Shown here: piece after piece, positions 1 to 8,565 of the stretch
Numbering within the stretch: the first letter of the stretch is position 1
Layout: every line of letters begins with the position of its first letter
From: an uncultured beta proteobacterium
GTDB taxonomy: Bacteria; Pseudomonadota; Gammaproteobacteria; Burkholderiales; Burkholderiaceae
Direction: 5' to 3'
DNA length: 64,000 nt
Assembly (NCBI GenBank): GCA_903875135.1
Contig: CAIQUZ010000109.1
Coordinates: 186,001-250,000 of the forward strand
Made by a program: the position numbers and the translations under genes
The notes under the pieces: model-generated
Seen by the model: only the letters and a program-made list of their open reading frames with translations
What the model was told of the DNA's origin: nothing
The model's database searches: none

Positions 1-537
1 AGCCTTGGTTTAGAAAAATTCTTCGCGAAGGCGAATGAACTGGGCTGCGTCATCTTTATGCATCCACTCGGCTTTACACAAGGTGAGCGGTTAACCAACC
101 ACTACTTTAATAATGTCATTGGTAATCCTCTTGAAACAACCATCGCCGTCAGCCATTTGATTTTTGATGGTGTCGCTGCTCGTTATCCAAAGATTAAGTT
201 TATCTGCGCCCATGGTGGTGGTTTCTTAGCTCACTATTGGGCTCGTATGGATCACGCTTGGGGTGCTCGTAAAGATTGTCGTACAGTGATTAAAAAGAAA
301 CCGTCCTCATATTTAGAGAAATTCTATTTTGATACGATCACCCATGATTCTGAAATGCTCGGCAACCTGATTCGTCGCTTTGGTGCTGATCATGTGCTCT
401 TAGGTACTGATTACCCTTACGATATGGCAGATGATCATCCATTACAAACGATTCGTGGTGTCAAGAGATTATCTGTTGCAGATCGTCAATTGATTGAAGG
501 CGGGAATGCTATCAAGATGATGAAAATTAAACTGTAG
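1..537 (+). CDS. Amidohydrolase-2 family protein (ACMSD-like), 5' end cut off by window
   Basis: The open frame enters from the left edge, so only the last ~178 residues are present. They show the metal-dependent hydrolase / decarboxylase pattern of the amidohydrolase-2 (aminocarboxymuconate-semialdehyde decarboxylase) family: an HP pair (MHPLGF), CAHGGG in mid-segment, and GTDYPYD near the C-terminus supplying the metal-binding Asp. Family members decarboxylate or hydrolyse aromatic or ring-fission acids, and the exact substrate cannot be read here. An intrinsic terminator follows 18 bases after the stop, so this ends its transcription unit. Confidence 0.85.
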   Translation, partial: SLGLEKFFAKANELGCVIFMHPLGFTQGERLTNHYFNNVIGNPLETTIAVSHLIFDGVAARYPKIKFICAHGGGFLAHYWARMDHAWGARKDCRTVIKKKPSSYLEKFYFDTITHDSEMLGNLIRRFGADHVLLGTDYPYDMADDHPLQTIRGVKRLSVADRQLIEGGNAIKMMKIKL

Positions 538-555
538 TAGTTATTCATACCCAAG

Positions 556-587
556 AAAAAGGATTCGTAATGAATCCTTTTTTTTTT
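556..587 (+). terminator. Rho-independent terminator after the amidohydrolase gene
   Basis: An 11-bp perfect stem (556-566 with 572-582, AAAAAGGATTC arm) has a 5-base loop and runs into about ten T residues (578-587). It lies directly downstream of the stop at 537 in the correct orientation. Confidence 0.85.
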
Positions 588-746
588 GAAGGTATTAGAC
601 ATGCACCCTTTAAAACATCGAAGGCAAAGGACTTCATAACTCCTTCCAACCTGTCCACTGTATTCCATCACTCGTATAACCACCCTCACCACCAAAAATC
701 ATATGGGGTATTCCTTGATGATGATTTGTCTGTTTTATATGAGAAT

Positions 747-777
747 GTAAAATTTAAGTTTGGAACTTAAATTTTAC
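747..777 (-). terminator. 14-bp perfect hairpin downstream of the leftward binding-protein gene
   Basis: The arms 747-760 and 764-777 are perfectly complementary with a 3-base loop. The hairpin lies 73 bases past the stop of the leftward gene ending at 850. It lacks a clean T-run, so it may be a weak terminator or an mRNA 3'-end stabiliser. Confidence 0.5.
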
Positions 778-849
778 AAAAATAAAAACAAAAAATATTA
801 ATAATCAGTTACTTACAAAATGAAATGATTTTAAATTTCGCTGTAATTT

Positions 850-2100
850 TTATTTTTCAAGGTTATTCGATACCGGATAGTCTCTCGAATACACAGGATT
901 TGATAAGAATTCAGCACTTTTGTATTTCCAAAACTGCGTAACACCTGGATACGTTTTGATGATCGTGTTGGTTAATTGACCATTCACGCGCTCTACTTTA
1001 CGAATATAAATATCCATAATGGGGTTACCTAAAGCATCTAAGGTAATTTTTCCACGAGGGTCGTTGTTGACCTGCACATTGCGCAGTGCATTCATAAAGG
1101 ACTTCTTATCTTCAATGTTCGACTTATTGTCTTTAAGCGCTTGTTCTAGCATGAGCATCGCGCCATAAGCTCCAACGGAATAATAACCAGGCGCTTGTTT
1201 AAACTCTTTGAGCATACCTTGATTGAATTTTGTATTATTTGGATTATTCAAGGTTTGAGCATACCAACCTGGTGAAATGACACCTAAGGCCTCATCACCC
1301 ATCGAACCCAAAATCCCTTCATCTACAGCCGTCATATTCCCTAAGACCGGAATCTTTCCTTGCATGCCGTATTCTTTATATTGACGTAAAAACTTAACAC
1401 CATTACTTCCAGCATAGGCAATGTAGATGGCATCAACATTGGTCTTAATTTGACTAATATATGCGCCATAGTCAGCCGTATTCAAAGGCGACCATAACTT
1501 TTGTACAATCTTGCCTCCATTTTCTTCAAAGGTTCTCTGGAAACCTCCAACGTTCTCATGACCAAAAGCAAAGTCATCCCCTAAAACAGCTATGCGCTTG
1601 TACTTTAGTTCTTTAGCTACATACTCACCAAAGGGTTGATTCGGTTGCGCCGAACTGCCTACCGCTCTCACAAACCAAGGATTCGGTTTACGTTGGGTTA
1701 AATCTTCAGCACCGGCCGACGGAGATATTGTCGGAATTTCTGCTTTACGAATATAGTCATCAACAGCAATCGCTTCAAATGCCGCCAAAGGACCAATTAC
1801 AACATTTACTTTATCTTTTTCAACAAGCTCAGCGATCTTTGCTTTCGTAATTGCCGGCTGCCCACCAGTATCACCAGTGAATAATTCAACTTTGCGACCA
1901 GCAATCATATTGTTGTGTTCTTTTAAATATAACTTCAAACCGTCTTCCATTTGAATACCACCCGCGGCTAAAGCTCCAGACTTAATCGTCAGAAAGCCTA
2001 CTCGTATCGGATCAGTACTAGCTGCTAATGAAATTTGTGCACTTAGTAATGTGAAGCTTACCAATGCAACACCTTGAATGAACGTTCTTTTACTGACCAT
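850..2100 (-). CDS. ABC transporter periplasmic substrate-binding protein (Liv/Peripla_BP_6 type)
   Basis: This 416-residue protein has a typical signal peptide (basic MVSKR start, hydrophobic core, LAAS cleavage region). The mature start IRVGFLTIKSGALAAGG matches the receptor ligand-binding fold used by branched-chain amino acid and aromatic acid importers. Mid-protein segments VVIGPLAAFEA and LGDDFAFGHENVGGFQRTF are also typical. No cognate permease or ATPase genes adjoin it, so it is an orphan receptor or feeds a transporter encoded elsewhere. It diverges from the hydrolase gene at 2229 with a 128-bp shared upstream region. The ligand is unknown. Confidence 0.85.
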   Translation of the reverse strand: MVSKRTFIQGVALVSFTLLSAQISLAASTDPIRVGFLTIKSGALAAGGIQMEDGLKLYLKEHNNMIAGRKVELFTGDTGGQPAITKAKIAELVEKDKVNVVIGPLAAFEAIAVDDYIRKAEIPTISPSAGAEDLTQRKPNPWFVRAVGSSAQPNQPFGEYVAKELKYKRIAVLGDDFAFGHENVGGFQRTFEENGGKIVQKLWSPLNTADYGAYISQIKTNVDAIYIAYAGSNGVKFLRQYKEYGMQGKIPVLGNMTAVDEGILGSMGDEALGVISPGWYAQTLNNPNNTKFNQGMLKEFKQAPGYYSVGAYGAMLMLEQALKDNKSNIEDKKSFMNALRNVQVNNDPRGKITLDALGNPIMDIYIRKVERVNGQLTNTIIKTYPGVTQFWKYKSAEFLSNPVYSRDYPVSNNLEK

Positions 2101-2228
2101 TTTTGCCCCTTGAATTATATTGATTGATATCTGTATATGCTATATTACAACGAGTTTAGAAGGCGATGATGAAATACCTATTCGAAATCAACGCCCTTTT
2201 CAAGCAACCATACATATAAAGACAAAAC

Positions 2229-3032
2229 ATGACTCAAGCTATTGCTACTCAAGAAAATAATATCCAACATGACGGTAAAAATTTAAGCTTCAAAACAGCC
2301 GGTAAAGGCCGTGCCATTGTGCTATTTCACTCTCTGTTAGCCGATCAATCGAGTTGGGACCATATTATCCCTACTCTGGTCAAAACCCACCAAGTGATTC
2401 AACTAAGCCTTCCTGGATTTGATGATTCTAATTTTGTTGGTGGATCTCTGAACGCTATTTCAGATCAAATTGCCAGTGTGATTCAAACCTTATCTCTCGA
2501 ACCATCTCCCATCTTCATGGGAAATGGTTATGGTGGATTCGTGGCATTAAATACGGCCCTTCGTTATCCAGATTTGCCGTATAAATTAGTTTTAGCTGAT
2601 TGCGGAGCTTGTTTTACCGAACCTGGTAGAGCTGCATTTAAGGGGATGTCAGAAAATGCGAAGAACAAAGGACTTTCGGCCATTGCTGATGTCGCTATGC
2701 GACGTCTTTTTGCACCCGCTTATCAAGAATTACATCCCGAGCTCATCGCTGAACGTAAAGAACGTTTTTTACGATTAAATCTAGAAACCTTTCACGGTGC
2801 ATGTGAAGCCCTATCAACGATGGATTTAAGAACGGCTGTAACTCAACTTCACATCCCTTCTTTAGTGGTTGTCGGAGAACTTGATGAAGCAACCCCAGCT
2901 CCGATGTCTGTGGAGTTAGCAGAACTTCTCCCAAATGCTTCTCTACATATTTTTCCGGGCCTAGCCCACGTACCCCAACTTCAAGATCCAGCAGCTTTTT
3001 TAAAGGGTATTGAATCTTTTATTGCAGTATGA
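2229..3032 (+). CDS. Alpha/beta-hydrolase fold protein lacking the nucleophilic serine
   Basis: This 267-residue protein aligns by pattern with the ring-fission-product / 3-oxoadipate enol-lactonase type alpha/beta hydrolases. It has an oxyanion-loop region (VLFHSLLADQSSW), the core strand with nucleophile elbow, a helical cap, an acid in VVGELDEATP (Asp219) and a His in GLAHVPQLQDP (His247). The elbow reads G98-N-G-Y-G-G, so the usual G-x-S-x-G serine is Gly100 (codon GGT at 2526-2528, one base from AGT). Either catalysis is lost or the fold serves a non-hydrolytic role. It is followed 21 bp later by a dehydrogenase gene, probably in one operon. Confidence 0.8.
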   Translation: MTQAIATQENNIQHDGKNLSFKTAGKGRAIVLFHSLLADQSSWDHIIPTLVKTHQVIQLSLPGFDDSNFVGGSLNAISDQIASVIQTLSLEPSPIFMGNGYGGFVALNTALRYPDLPYKLVLADCGACFTEPGRAAFKGMSENAKNKGLSAIADVAMRRLFAPAYQELHPELIAERKERFLRLNLETFHGACEALSTMDLRTAVTQLHIPSLVVVGELDEATPAPMSVELAELLPNASLHIFPGLAHVPQLQDPAAFLKGIESFIAV

Positions 3033-3053
3033 CCCAACTTACTAAGGAATACG

Positions 3054-4055
3054 ATGGCAACTTTTAAAAAACAAATTTCAAAGGTTCGTGCTCCCGCATC
3101 GCCTTTACCAAAGAGCAATGATGTTGAACTCTCCAAACAAAAACCTGCTGTAGGATTTATTGGTCTTGGTATTATGGGTTCAGCGATGTCCATGAATTTA
3201 GTCAAAGCGGGATTTCATGTCTATGGCTTTGATCCTAGCCCTAAACAACAAAAACTCATGAAAAAAGAAGGTATCGATATTCAAGCTTCTGCCAGTGATG
3301 TCGCCGCCAAAGCTACCCATATTTTATTATCGCTACCATCTGTTCCTGCCTTAATCAGCGTTGCTCAGGATATTGCCAACTCCGCGAAAAAAGGAACCGT
3401 TGTTGCTGAATTAGGAACTCTACCCGGTGAGGCAAAAGAAGCGGCTCGTGCAATATTGGCATCAAAAGAAATCACACTGCTCGATTGCCCACTATCAGGA
3501 ACTGGCGCTCAAGCAAAAACAAAGGATCTCGTTGTCTATGCCAGTGGCGACAAAAAAGCCATCCAAAAAATGACTGCTGTTTTTGAAGGTTTCGCCCGCG
3601 CAATCTATAACATCGGTGAATTTGGCCAAGGCATGAAAATGAAATTGGTGGCTAACCATTTAGTCGCGATTCATAACGTCGCCTCTGCCGAAGCGATTCT
3701 ACTCGGCGTACAAATGGGACTCGATGCGAATCAAATCGTAGAAGTCATTGGTAATAGTGCTGGAAGCTCCAGAATGTTCCAAGTAAGAGGTCCTTCCATG
3801 GCTAACCGTACTTGGGGTGAAGCAACCATGAAGATTGATGTTTGGAATAAGGATATGCATCTTATTAGTGGCGCTATCGAATCCTATGCAGTTCCCGCAC
3901 CCGTGTTTGCTTCTTGTATTCCAGTCTATAACGCAGCCAATGCTCTAGGTCATGCCAAAGATGATACAGCTGTCGTCTATAAAGTCTTAGAAAACTGGGC
4001 AACACCGATGCCCACAAAGAACTTAAAGAAGTCGAAGAAAAAATCCAAAAAGTAA
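3054..4055 (+). CDS. NAD(P)-dependent beta-hydroxyacid dehydrogenase (3-hydroxyisobutyrate dehydrogenase / tartronate semialdehyde reductase family)
   Basis: The 333-residue product has the Rossmann motif VGFIGLGIMGSAMSMNLVKAGFHVYGFDPS beginning at about residue 33. The substrate-binding DCPLSGTGAQA segment follows, and then the helix with the catalytic Lys region (GMKMKLVANHL). Such enzymes interconvert beta-hydroxyacids and semialdehydes. Two oddities appear: a ~30-residue N-terminal extension before the Rossmann fold and a lysine-rich tail (KNLKKSKKKSKK). An AAGGA ribosome site stands 5-6 bases before the ATG. The stop abuts the stop of the converging helicase gene with no terminator between them. 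Confidence 0.85.
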   Translation: MATFKKQISKVRAPASPLPKSNDVELSKQKPAVGFIGLGIMGSAMSMNLVKAGFHVYGFDPSPKQQKLMKKEGIDIQASASDVAAKATHILLSLPSVPALISVAQDIANSAKKGTVVAELGTLPGEAKEAARAILASKEITLLDCPLSGTGAQAKTKDLVVYASGDKKAIQKMTAVFEGFARAIYNIGEFGQGMKMKLVANHLVAIHNVASAEAILLGVQMGLDANQIVEVIGNSAGSSRMFQVRGPSMANRTWGEATMKIDVWNKDMHLISGAIESYAVPAPVFASCIPVYNAANALGHAKDDTAVVYKVLENWATPMPTKNLKKSKKKSKK

Positions 4056-5357
4056 CTACTGAAGACGACGGTAGAAATCTTTGACGTGCGCATCCGTGCG
4101 TACGTCATTGGTTCGAATCGGTTGCAGTAACTCAATCCCCTCAAGCGTAGTACAACGACTCAACGCTACGTAGACTTGTCCTGGAGCAAACGTTCCACCT
4201 GATAAGTCCACTTTGACTTTTTCCAATGTTTTACCTTGACTCTTATGAATGGTCACGGCCCACGCCAGCATGAGCGGGAACTGCTCAAATTTACCATTCA
4301 CCACAGGTTTAATTTGGTTTTCTTTTTCATCAAACTCATATTGATAAGATTCCCAAGCAAAAATAGGTACTTCAACGAGATGCCTCATTCGTGAGCCTGA
4401 CGTAGGGTCAAGCTCAACTGTAATTGATTCGGTTTCAAACTGAACCACTTTTCCTAAGGTTCCATTCATCCAACGACGTGGCATATTGCGATCATTCGCA
4501 GTGAACATAACACGTGCGCCCAGTTTTAAAGTCAAATCGAGTGGGGAAGGCAGATTTCTTTCGTCAATATTAAACTTTCCATCTACCCTTCCTTTATAAA
4601 CGCGCGTTTCCGTATCCAAGCCACGCATCTCTTTGGTGTTCATACTGTCCGCACGCTGATTCGTTGTGGTAAGCGTTATCGCTTGTTGATCGCCTGACAT
4701 CCCTGGATGAAAGCACGAATCATTGATCATCTTCAAGGCCGCATCGGCTCCCTGATTCATACGAATTTGATTCAAGAGATCAGTAAACACTTTATCTTTT
4801 TGCCTAAAAATTTTCATGAGCTCAATGTACGTAAGTTCTGAACGATATAAAACCTGCGCATTAAAAAAATAGGCGGCGTCATAACCACGTTCACGCAAAA
4901 CTTCCATTTCTTCTTGACGAACAACTGGCGGTAACTGAAACAAATCGCCAACAAAAATGACCTGTATCCCCCCAAATGGTTTGCCTTCACGAGGACCATT
5001 AACTCTTAAAAACATATCAATTGCATCAATCATGTCCGCCCTGACCATGGAAATTTCGTCAATAATCAGAATCCCAAGTTTGTTATACAAGCGGCGGTCT
5101 TTGAGCTTTTTGATGTCATTTTCTGGAAATATAAGTCGCGGTGGAAAGCGGAAAAAAGAATGTATTGTCACGCCTCTCACTTGTAAGGCAGCCACTCCAG
5201 TTGGGGCAACAACTGCAACTTGTTCTTTCAGCTCATTGCGCAAATAATTGACGAGTGTTGTTTTACCCGTGCCAGCACGACCACTAATAAATATAAATGG
5301 ATCTTTACGATCAATGGCAGTTAATACCGCTTCATACTCTGGAGTAATCTCAATCAA
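4056..5357 (-). CDS. Pif1-like / RecD-type superfamily 1 DNA helicase
   Basis: This 433-residue ATPase has helicase motifs in the order expected for Pif1/RecD2 proteins. These are GRAGTGKTT (Walker A, residues ~25-33), ILIIDEISM (Walker B), VGDLFQLPPV (motif III), AWAVTIHKSQGKTL (motif V region) and QVYVALSRCT (motif VI). Pif1 helicases unwind 5'-3' and resolve replication or recombination intermediates. It lies 6 bases downstream of the FrnE-type gene, so the two are probably co-transcribed although they have no obvious common function. No accessory DNA-binding domain is visible. Confidence 0.88.
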   Translation of the reverse strand: MIEITPEYEAVLTAIDRKDPFIFISGRAGTGKTTLVNYLRNELKEQVAVVAPTGVAALQVRGVTIHSFFRFPPRLIFPENDIKKLKDRRLYNKLGILIIDEISMVRADMIDAIDMFLRVNGPREGKPFGGIQVIFVGDLFQLPPVVRQEEMEVLRERGYDAAYFFNAQVLYRSELTYIELMKIFRQKDKVFTDLLNQIRMNQGADAALKMINDSCFHPGMSGDQQAITLTTTNQRADSMNTKEMRGLDTETRVYKGRVDGKFNIDERNLPSPLDLTLKLGARVMFTANDRNMPRRWMNGTLGKVVQFETESITVELDPTSGSRMRHLVEVPIFAWESYQYEFDEKENQIKPVVNGKFEQFPLMLAWAVTIHKSQGKTLEKVKVDLSGGTFAPGQVYVALSRCTTLEGIELLQPIRTNDVRTDAHVKDFYRRLQ

Positions 5358-5363
5358 GGATGT

Positions 5364-6035
5364 TTACTCTTCTACTACCGAAGCTTGCTCTGCTGCAATT
5401 TGACGTAATGAATTGGCAAATACCTCAGCAGATTGACCACCTTGAATCAAATATTTTCCTTCAACAATCACTGACGGAACTGCCGAAATTCCAATCGATC
5501 GGTAATAGGCCAAAGCCTCTCGGACTTCATTCGTATAATTATCAGACTCAATCACTTCTTTTGCCATCTGCTCATTTATTCCGGCACGTTGAACAGCTCT
5601 GAGCAATACTGCCTGATCATCTAAGTCTTCATTCAATGTGAAATATGCTGTCAGTAACTCGCGCTTTAAAAGATATTGGGCACTTAAACTAATTTTTTCC
5701 TGTGCCCAGTGTAACAAACGATGGCACGTAAAAGTATTGTAAATTTTCGGACGTATTGCTTCGTTAAAAGGGAAACCTGCCTCCTTCGCTCGTTGCTGAA
5801 TTTGCGTTTGATTAGCAATGATTTGTTCACGAGTTGAGCCATATTTACCCATTAGGTGTTCAAGCGTATCTTGTCCACCAGGGGGCGTCCCAGGATTGAG
5901 CTCAAATGGATGAAATTGTAACTCTACAGAGATTTGATCTTTTAATTGTTCCACAGCCTGCTCTAAGGAACCAAGGCCAATTGCACACCATGGGCATGCC
6001 ACATCTGAGACGAAATCTATACGGATATTTTTCAT
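5364..6035 (-). CDS. DsbA-family oxidoreductase (FrnE / HCCA isomerase-like)
   Basis: The 223-residue protein starts with a thioredoxin-fold strand (KNIRIDFVSDVACPWC) carrying the CPWC redox pair at Cys14/Cys17. A helical insertion follows, then a cis-Pro loop (GISAVPSVIVEGKYLIQGGQ). This matches the FrnE branch of DsbA-like proteins, which is cytoplasmic. No signal peptide is seen. Known relatives act as thiol-disulfide oxidoreductases in stress defence or as 2-hydroxychromene-2-carboxylate isomerases of aromatic degradation, but the CxxC pair favours the first. It is first gene of a leftward pair with the helicase. Confidence 0.85.
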   Translation of the reverse strand: MKNIRIDFVSDVACPWCAIGLGSLEQAVEQLKDQISVELQFHPFELNPGTPPGGQDTLEHLMGKYGSTREQIIANQTQIQQRAKEAGFPFNEAIRPKIYNTFTCHRLLHWAQEKISLSAQYLLKRELLTAYFTLNEDLDDQAVLLRAVQRAGINEQMAKEVIESDNYTNEVREALAYYRSIGISAVPSVIVEGKYLIQGGQSAEVFANSLRQIAAEQASVVEE

Positions 6036-6132
6036 AGGTAATCAGTGGAAAAAGAAGAATAATGCATAGAATAATCGAAAATCTTAGATTTATTTAAATT
6101 TAGTAAAATAAAGCGCTTGGAGAACTTTATTT

Positions 6133-7389
6133 ATGTCGACAAACGCATTTCCTACTCAAAACACCTGGGAAGAAGTTGGGTCTAGCAGAATTCCTTTTTG
6201 GGCGTATACGGACGAGTCTATTTATCACCAAGAGCTTGAAAAACTATTTTATAAAAACCACTGGTGTTATGTAGGCTTAGAAGCAGAAATCCCTAATCCG
6301 GGTGACTTTAAGAGAACCGTGATTGGTGAACGCTCTGTGATTCTCTCACGTGATCAAGAAGGTGCTATCCACGTCTTAGAAAATGTTTGTGCCCACCGAG
6401 GTATGCAATTTTGTCGTAAGCGTCATGGTAATACCAGCGAATTTGTCTGTCCATACCATCAATGGAACTACAGCCTCAAAGGTGATTTACAAGGAGTACC
6501 CTTCCGACGTGGGGTCAAAAAGGATGGCGAAATACAGGGCGGAATGCCAAAAGATTTTAATCCCAAAGAACACTCTTTAAACCAATTGAAAGTAGCTGTT
6601 CGAGGTGGTGTCGTTTTTGCATCTTTTGATCATGATTTAGAATCCTTTGAAGATTACCTCGGCCCAGAAATTTTGAGCTACTTTGACCGTTTATTTGATG
6701 GTCGTCAACTGACGATTCTCGGATATAACCGACAAAGAATTCCAGGTAACTGGAAACTCATGCAAGAAAATATCAAAGATCCTTATCACCCTGGCTTACT
6801 TCATACTTGGTTTATTACCTATGGTTTATGGCGGGCTGATAATGAATCAAAGCTAAGGATGGATAAACATTTCCGCCACGCAGCCATGATCTCTAAGCGA
6901 GGAAATGCTGGGGTAACATCTGAAGTAACGGCTGGAATCACTAGCTTTAAAAATACCATGGAAATTAACGATAAACGTCTGATTGATATTGTTCAAGAAG
7001 ATTGGTGGAAAGGCCCTTCTGCTGTAATGATGACAATTTTTCCATCCGTTATTTTTCAACAACAAGTCAATAGTGTCTCAACACGTCATATCCAACCCAA
7101 TGGGCATGGTTCCTTTGATTTTGTCTGGACGCACTTTGGTTTTGCGGAGGACACGCCAGAAATGACAGAACGGCGTTTAATTCAAGCAAATTTATTTGGG
7201 CCTGCAGGCTTTGTATCTGCTGATGATGGTGAGGTAATAGAACTTTCACAAATGGGCTTTGAGCAAAAACCAGCACATCAAGTTCTTGCTCAACTTGGCG
7301 GGACGGATTGCGAAGATACCGAACATATGGTCACAGAGACATTGATTCGCGGCATGTATAACTATTGGCGAAAAGTGATGGCAATTTAA
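6133..7389 (+). CDS. nagG: Rieske ring-hydroxylating oxygenase large subunit, salicylate 5-hydroxylase (NagG) type
   Basis: The 418-residue subunit has a Rieske [2Fe-2S] domain with Cys86-x-His88 and Cys106-x2-His109. It also has the catalytic-iron motif Asp216-x2-His219-x4-His224 in QENIKDPYHPGLLHTWF. The sequence closely resembles, from memory, the large subunit of salicylate 5-hydroxylase (gentisate-forming), including YRNHWCYVGLEAEIPNPGDFKR-like and GNWKLMQENIKDPYHPG segments. Anthranilate 1,2-dioxygenase AndAc is a near relative and cannot be excluded. The small-subunit gene starts one base after the stop. No ferredoxin or reductase gene lies nearby, so electron donors must come from elsewhere. 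GGAG precedes the ATG by about 10 bases. Confidence 0.85.
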   Translation: MSTNAFPTQNTWEEVGSSRIPFWAYTDESIYHQELEKLFYKNHWCYVGLEAEIPNPGDFKRTVIGERSVILSRDQEGAIHVLENVCAHRGMQFCRKRHGNTSEFVCPYHQWNYSLKGDLQGVPFRRGVKKDGEIQGGMPKDFNPKEHSLNQLKVAVRGGVVFASFDHDLESFEDYLGPEILSYFDRLFDGRQLTILGYNRQRIPGNWKLMQENIKDPYHPGLLHTWFITYGLWRADNESKLRMDKHFRHAAMISKRGNAGVTSEVTAGITSFKNTMEINDKRLIDIVQEDWWKGPSAVMMTIFPSVIFQQQVNSVSTRHIQPNGHGSFDFVWTHFGFAEDTPEMTERRLIQANLFGPAGFVSADDGEVIELSQMGFEQKPAHQVLAQLGGTDCEDTEHMVTETLIRGMYNYWRKVMAI

Positions 7390-7390
7390 T

Positions 7391-7861
7391 ATGTATTCTG
7401 AATATCTCCTTCAAGTGGTTCACCTTAACGCTAAATACGCTCAAGTCATTGACAGTGAAAATTGGAACGGATGGATTGATCTATTTGTTGAAGACTGTGT
7501 TTACAAAATTGTGCCGCGTGAGAATTATGAAAGAAATTTTCCATTAGCCACTTTATCCATGCTTTCCAAAGGTATGCTCAAAGATCGCGCTTACGGTATT
7601 TCAGAAACTCTATTTCATGACCCTTACTATCAACGTCATGTCATTGGTGTGCCTTTGATTCATGAGGTGAAAAATAATCTGATTTATTGCGAATCGAATT
7701 ACGCAATCTTTCGCACCAAACTCAGTCAAGAATCAACAGTCTATAACGTAGGACGATATATCGATGAATTACTCATCACAGAACAAGGTCTTAAAATTCA
7801 ATCTCGGCTATGTATCTATGATTCAGAAATGATTCCAAACTCATTAATCTACCCTATCTAA
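7391..7861 (+). CDS. nagH: Ring-hydroxylating oxygenase small (beta) subunit, NagH type
   Basis: The 156-residue protein has the SnoaL/NTF2-like cone fold pattern of Rieske oxygenase beta subunits, with YFEDCVYKIVPREN-like start, FHDPYYQRHVIGVP and the C-terminal SRLCIYDSEMIPNSLIYPI typical of the salicylate 5-hydroxylase / anthranilate dioxygenase group. It is structural and shapes the alpha3-beta3 complex rather than supplying catalytic residues. It is translationally coupled to the large subunit (one-base gap). Its stop overlaps the stop of the converging ATPase gene, so the two operons meet tail to tail without a terminator. Confidence 0.85.
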   Translation: MYSEYLLQVVHLNAKYAQVIDSENWNGWIDLFVEDCVYKIVPRENYERNFPLATLSMLSKGMLKDRAYGISETLFHDPYYQRHVIGVPLIHEVKNNLIYCESNYAIFRTKLSQESTVYNVGRYIDELLITEQGLKIQSRLCIYDSEMIPNSLIYPI

Positions 7862-8565
7862 ACACCTAGATATTTCACGAGATTAGGATCATCCAATATA
7901 TCTTTCGAAGCTCCAGAGAGAACGATTTTACCTTTTTGCAGTACCAAAGCACGATCAGTATTGTGGAGTACTTTGCGCCAGTCACGATCAACAATCAACG
8001 TCGCCATCCCACTTGTGCGAATTTCTTGAATCACACGCCAAATCTCTGCCACAATTAAAGGCGCCAATCCTTCTGTTGCTTCGTCGAGAATCAATAAATC
8101 AGGATGCGTCATCAGCGCACGGCCAATGGATAACATTTGCTGCTCGCCACCCGATAATTGCTCGCCTAAATTTTTGAGTCTTTCAGACAAGCGAGGGAAA
8201 GTTGCCATCACCCGATCAAAAGTCCAATCCAGTTGCCCTCTACGTCCAGGCTTTGCACACATCAAAAGATTTTCTTTAACGGTTAAATTAGAGAATATTC
8301 CTCTTCCCTCAGGCACATAGGCAAGTCCTAATTGTGCCACTTGATATGGCGCCATTTTTAAGGAAGATTGACCATTGATTAGAATTTGACCTTCTCTTTT
8401 TTGTACATGACCCAAAATACTTCGGATCAGAGTACTTTTACCCATCCCATTGCGCCCTAGTAACCCAATGGTTTCATGAGAATCAATTGCATAATCAATG
8501 CCATGTAATACATGACTACTACCATACCAAGCATGTAAATCATGCACCTCTAATAAATGACTCAT
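7858..8565 (-). CDS. ABC importer ATP-binding protein, LivF type (benzoate cluster)
   Basis: The 235-residue ATPase has Walker A GRNGMGKST, signature LSGGEQQM and Walker B LLILDEATEGL. It is last of the five importer genes linked to the benzoate genes, and its ATG overlaps the preceding ATPase stop by four bases (ATGA). With its LivG-like partner it should power uptake of an aromatic carboxylate, most likely benzoate, judging from operon context. The substrate is inferred, not visible in the sequence. Confidence 0.9.
   Translation of the reverse strand: MSHLLEVHDLHAWYGSSHVLHGIDYAIDSHETIGLLGRNGMGKSTLIRSILGHVQKREGQILINGQSSLKMAPYQVAQLGLAYVPEGRGIFSNLTVKENLLMCAKPGRRGQLDWTFDRVMATFPRLSERLKNLGEQLSGGEQQMLSIGRALMTHPDLLILDEATEGLAPLIVAEIWRVIQEIRTSGMATLIVDRDWRKVLHNTDRALVLQKGKIVLSGASKDILDDPNLVKYLGV

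Larger units (their letters stand above)
538..849. other. Intergenic region of 312 bases
   Basis: It holds the terminator at 556-587 and a second hairpin at 747-777. Between them (about 590-745) I see no convincing gene. The short frame at 570-770 starts inside the terminator and ends inside the second hairpin. Confidence 0.6.

Noticed and set aside
570-770. 66-codon frame between the amidohydrolase and binding-protein genes
   Set aside because: It begins inside the terminator T-run stem, ends in the second hairpin, has no ribosome site and shows no recognisable domain.
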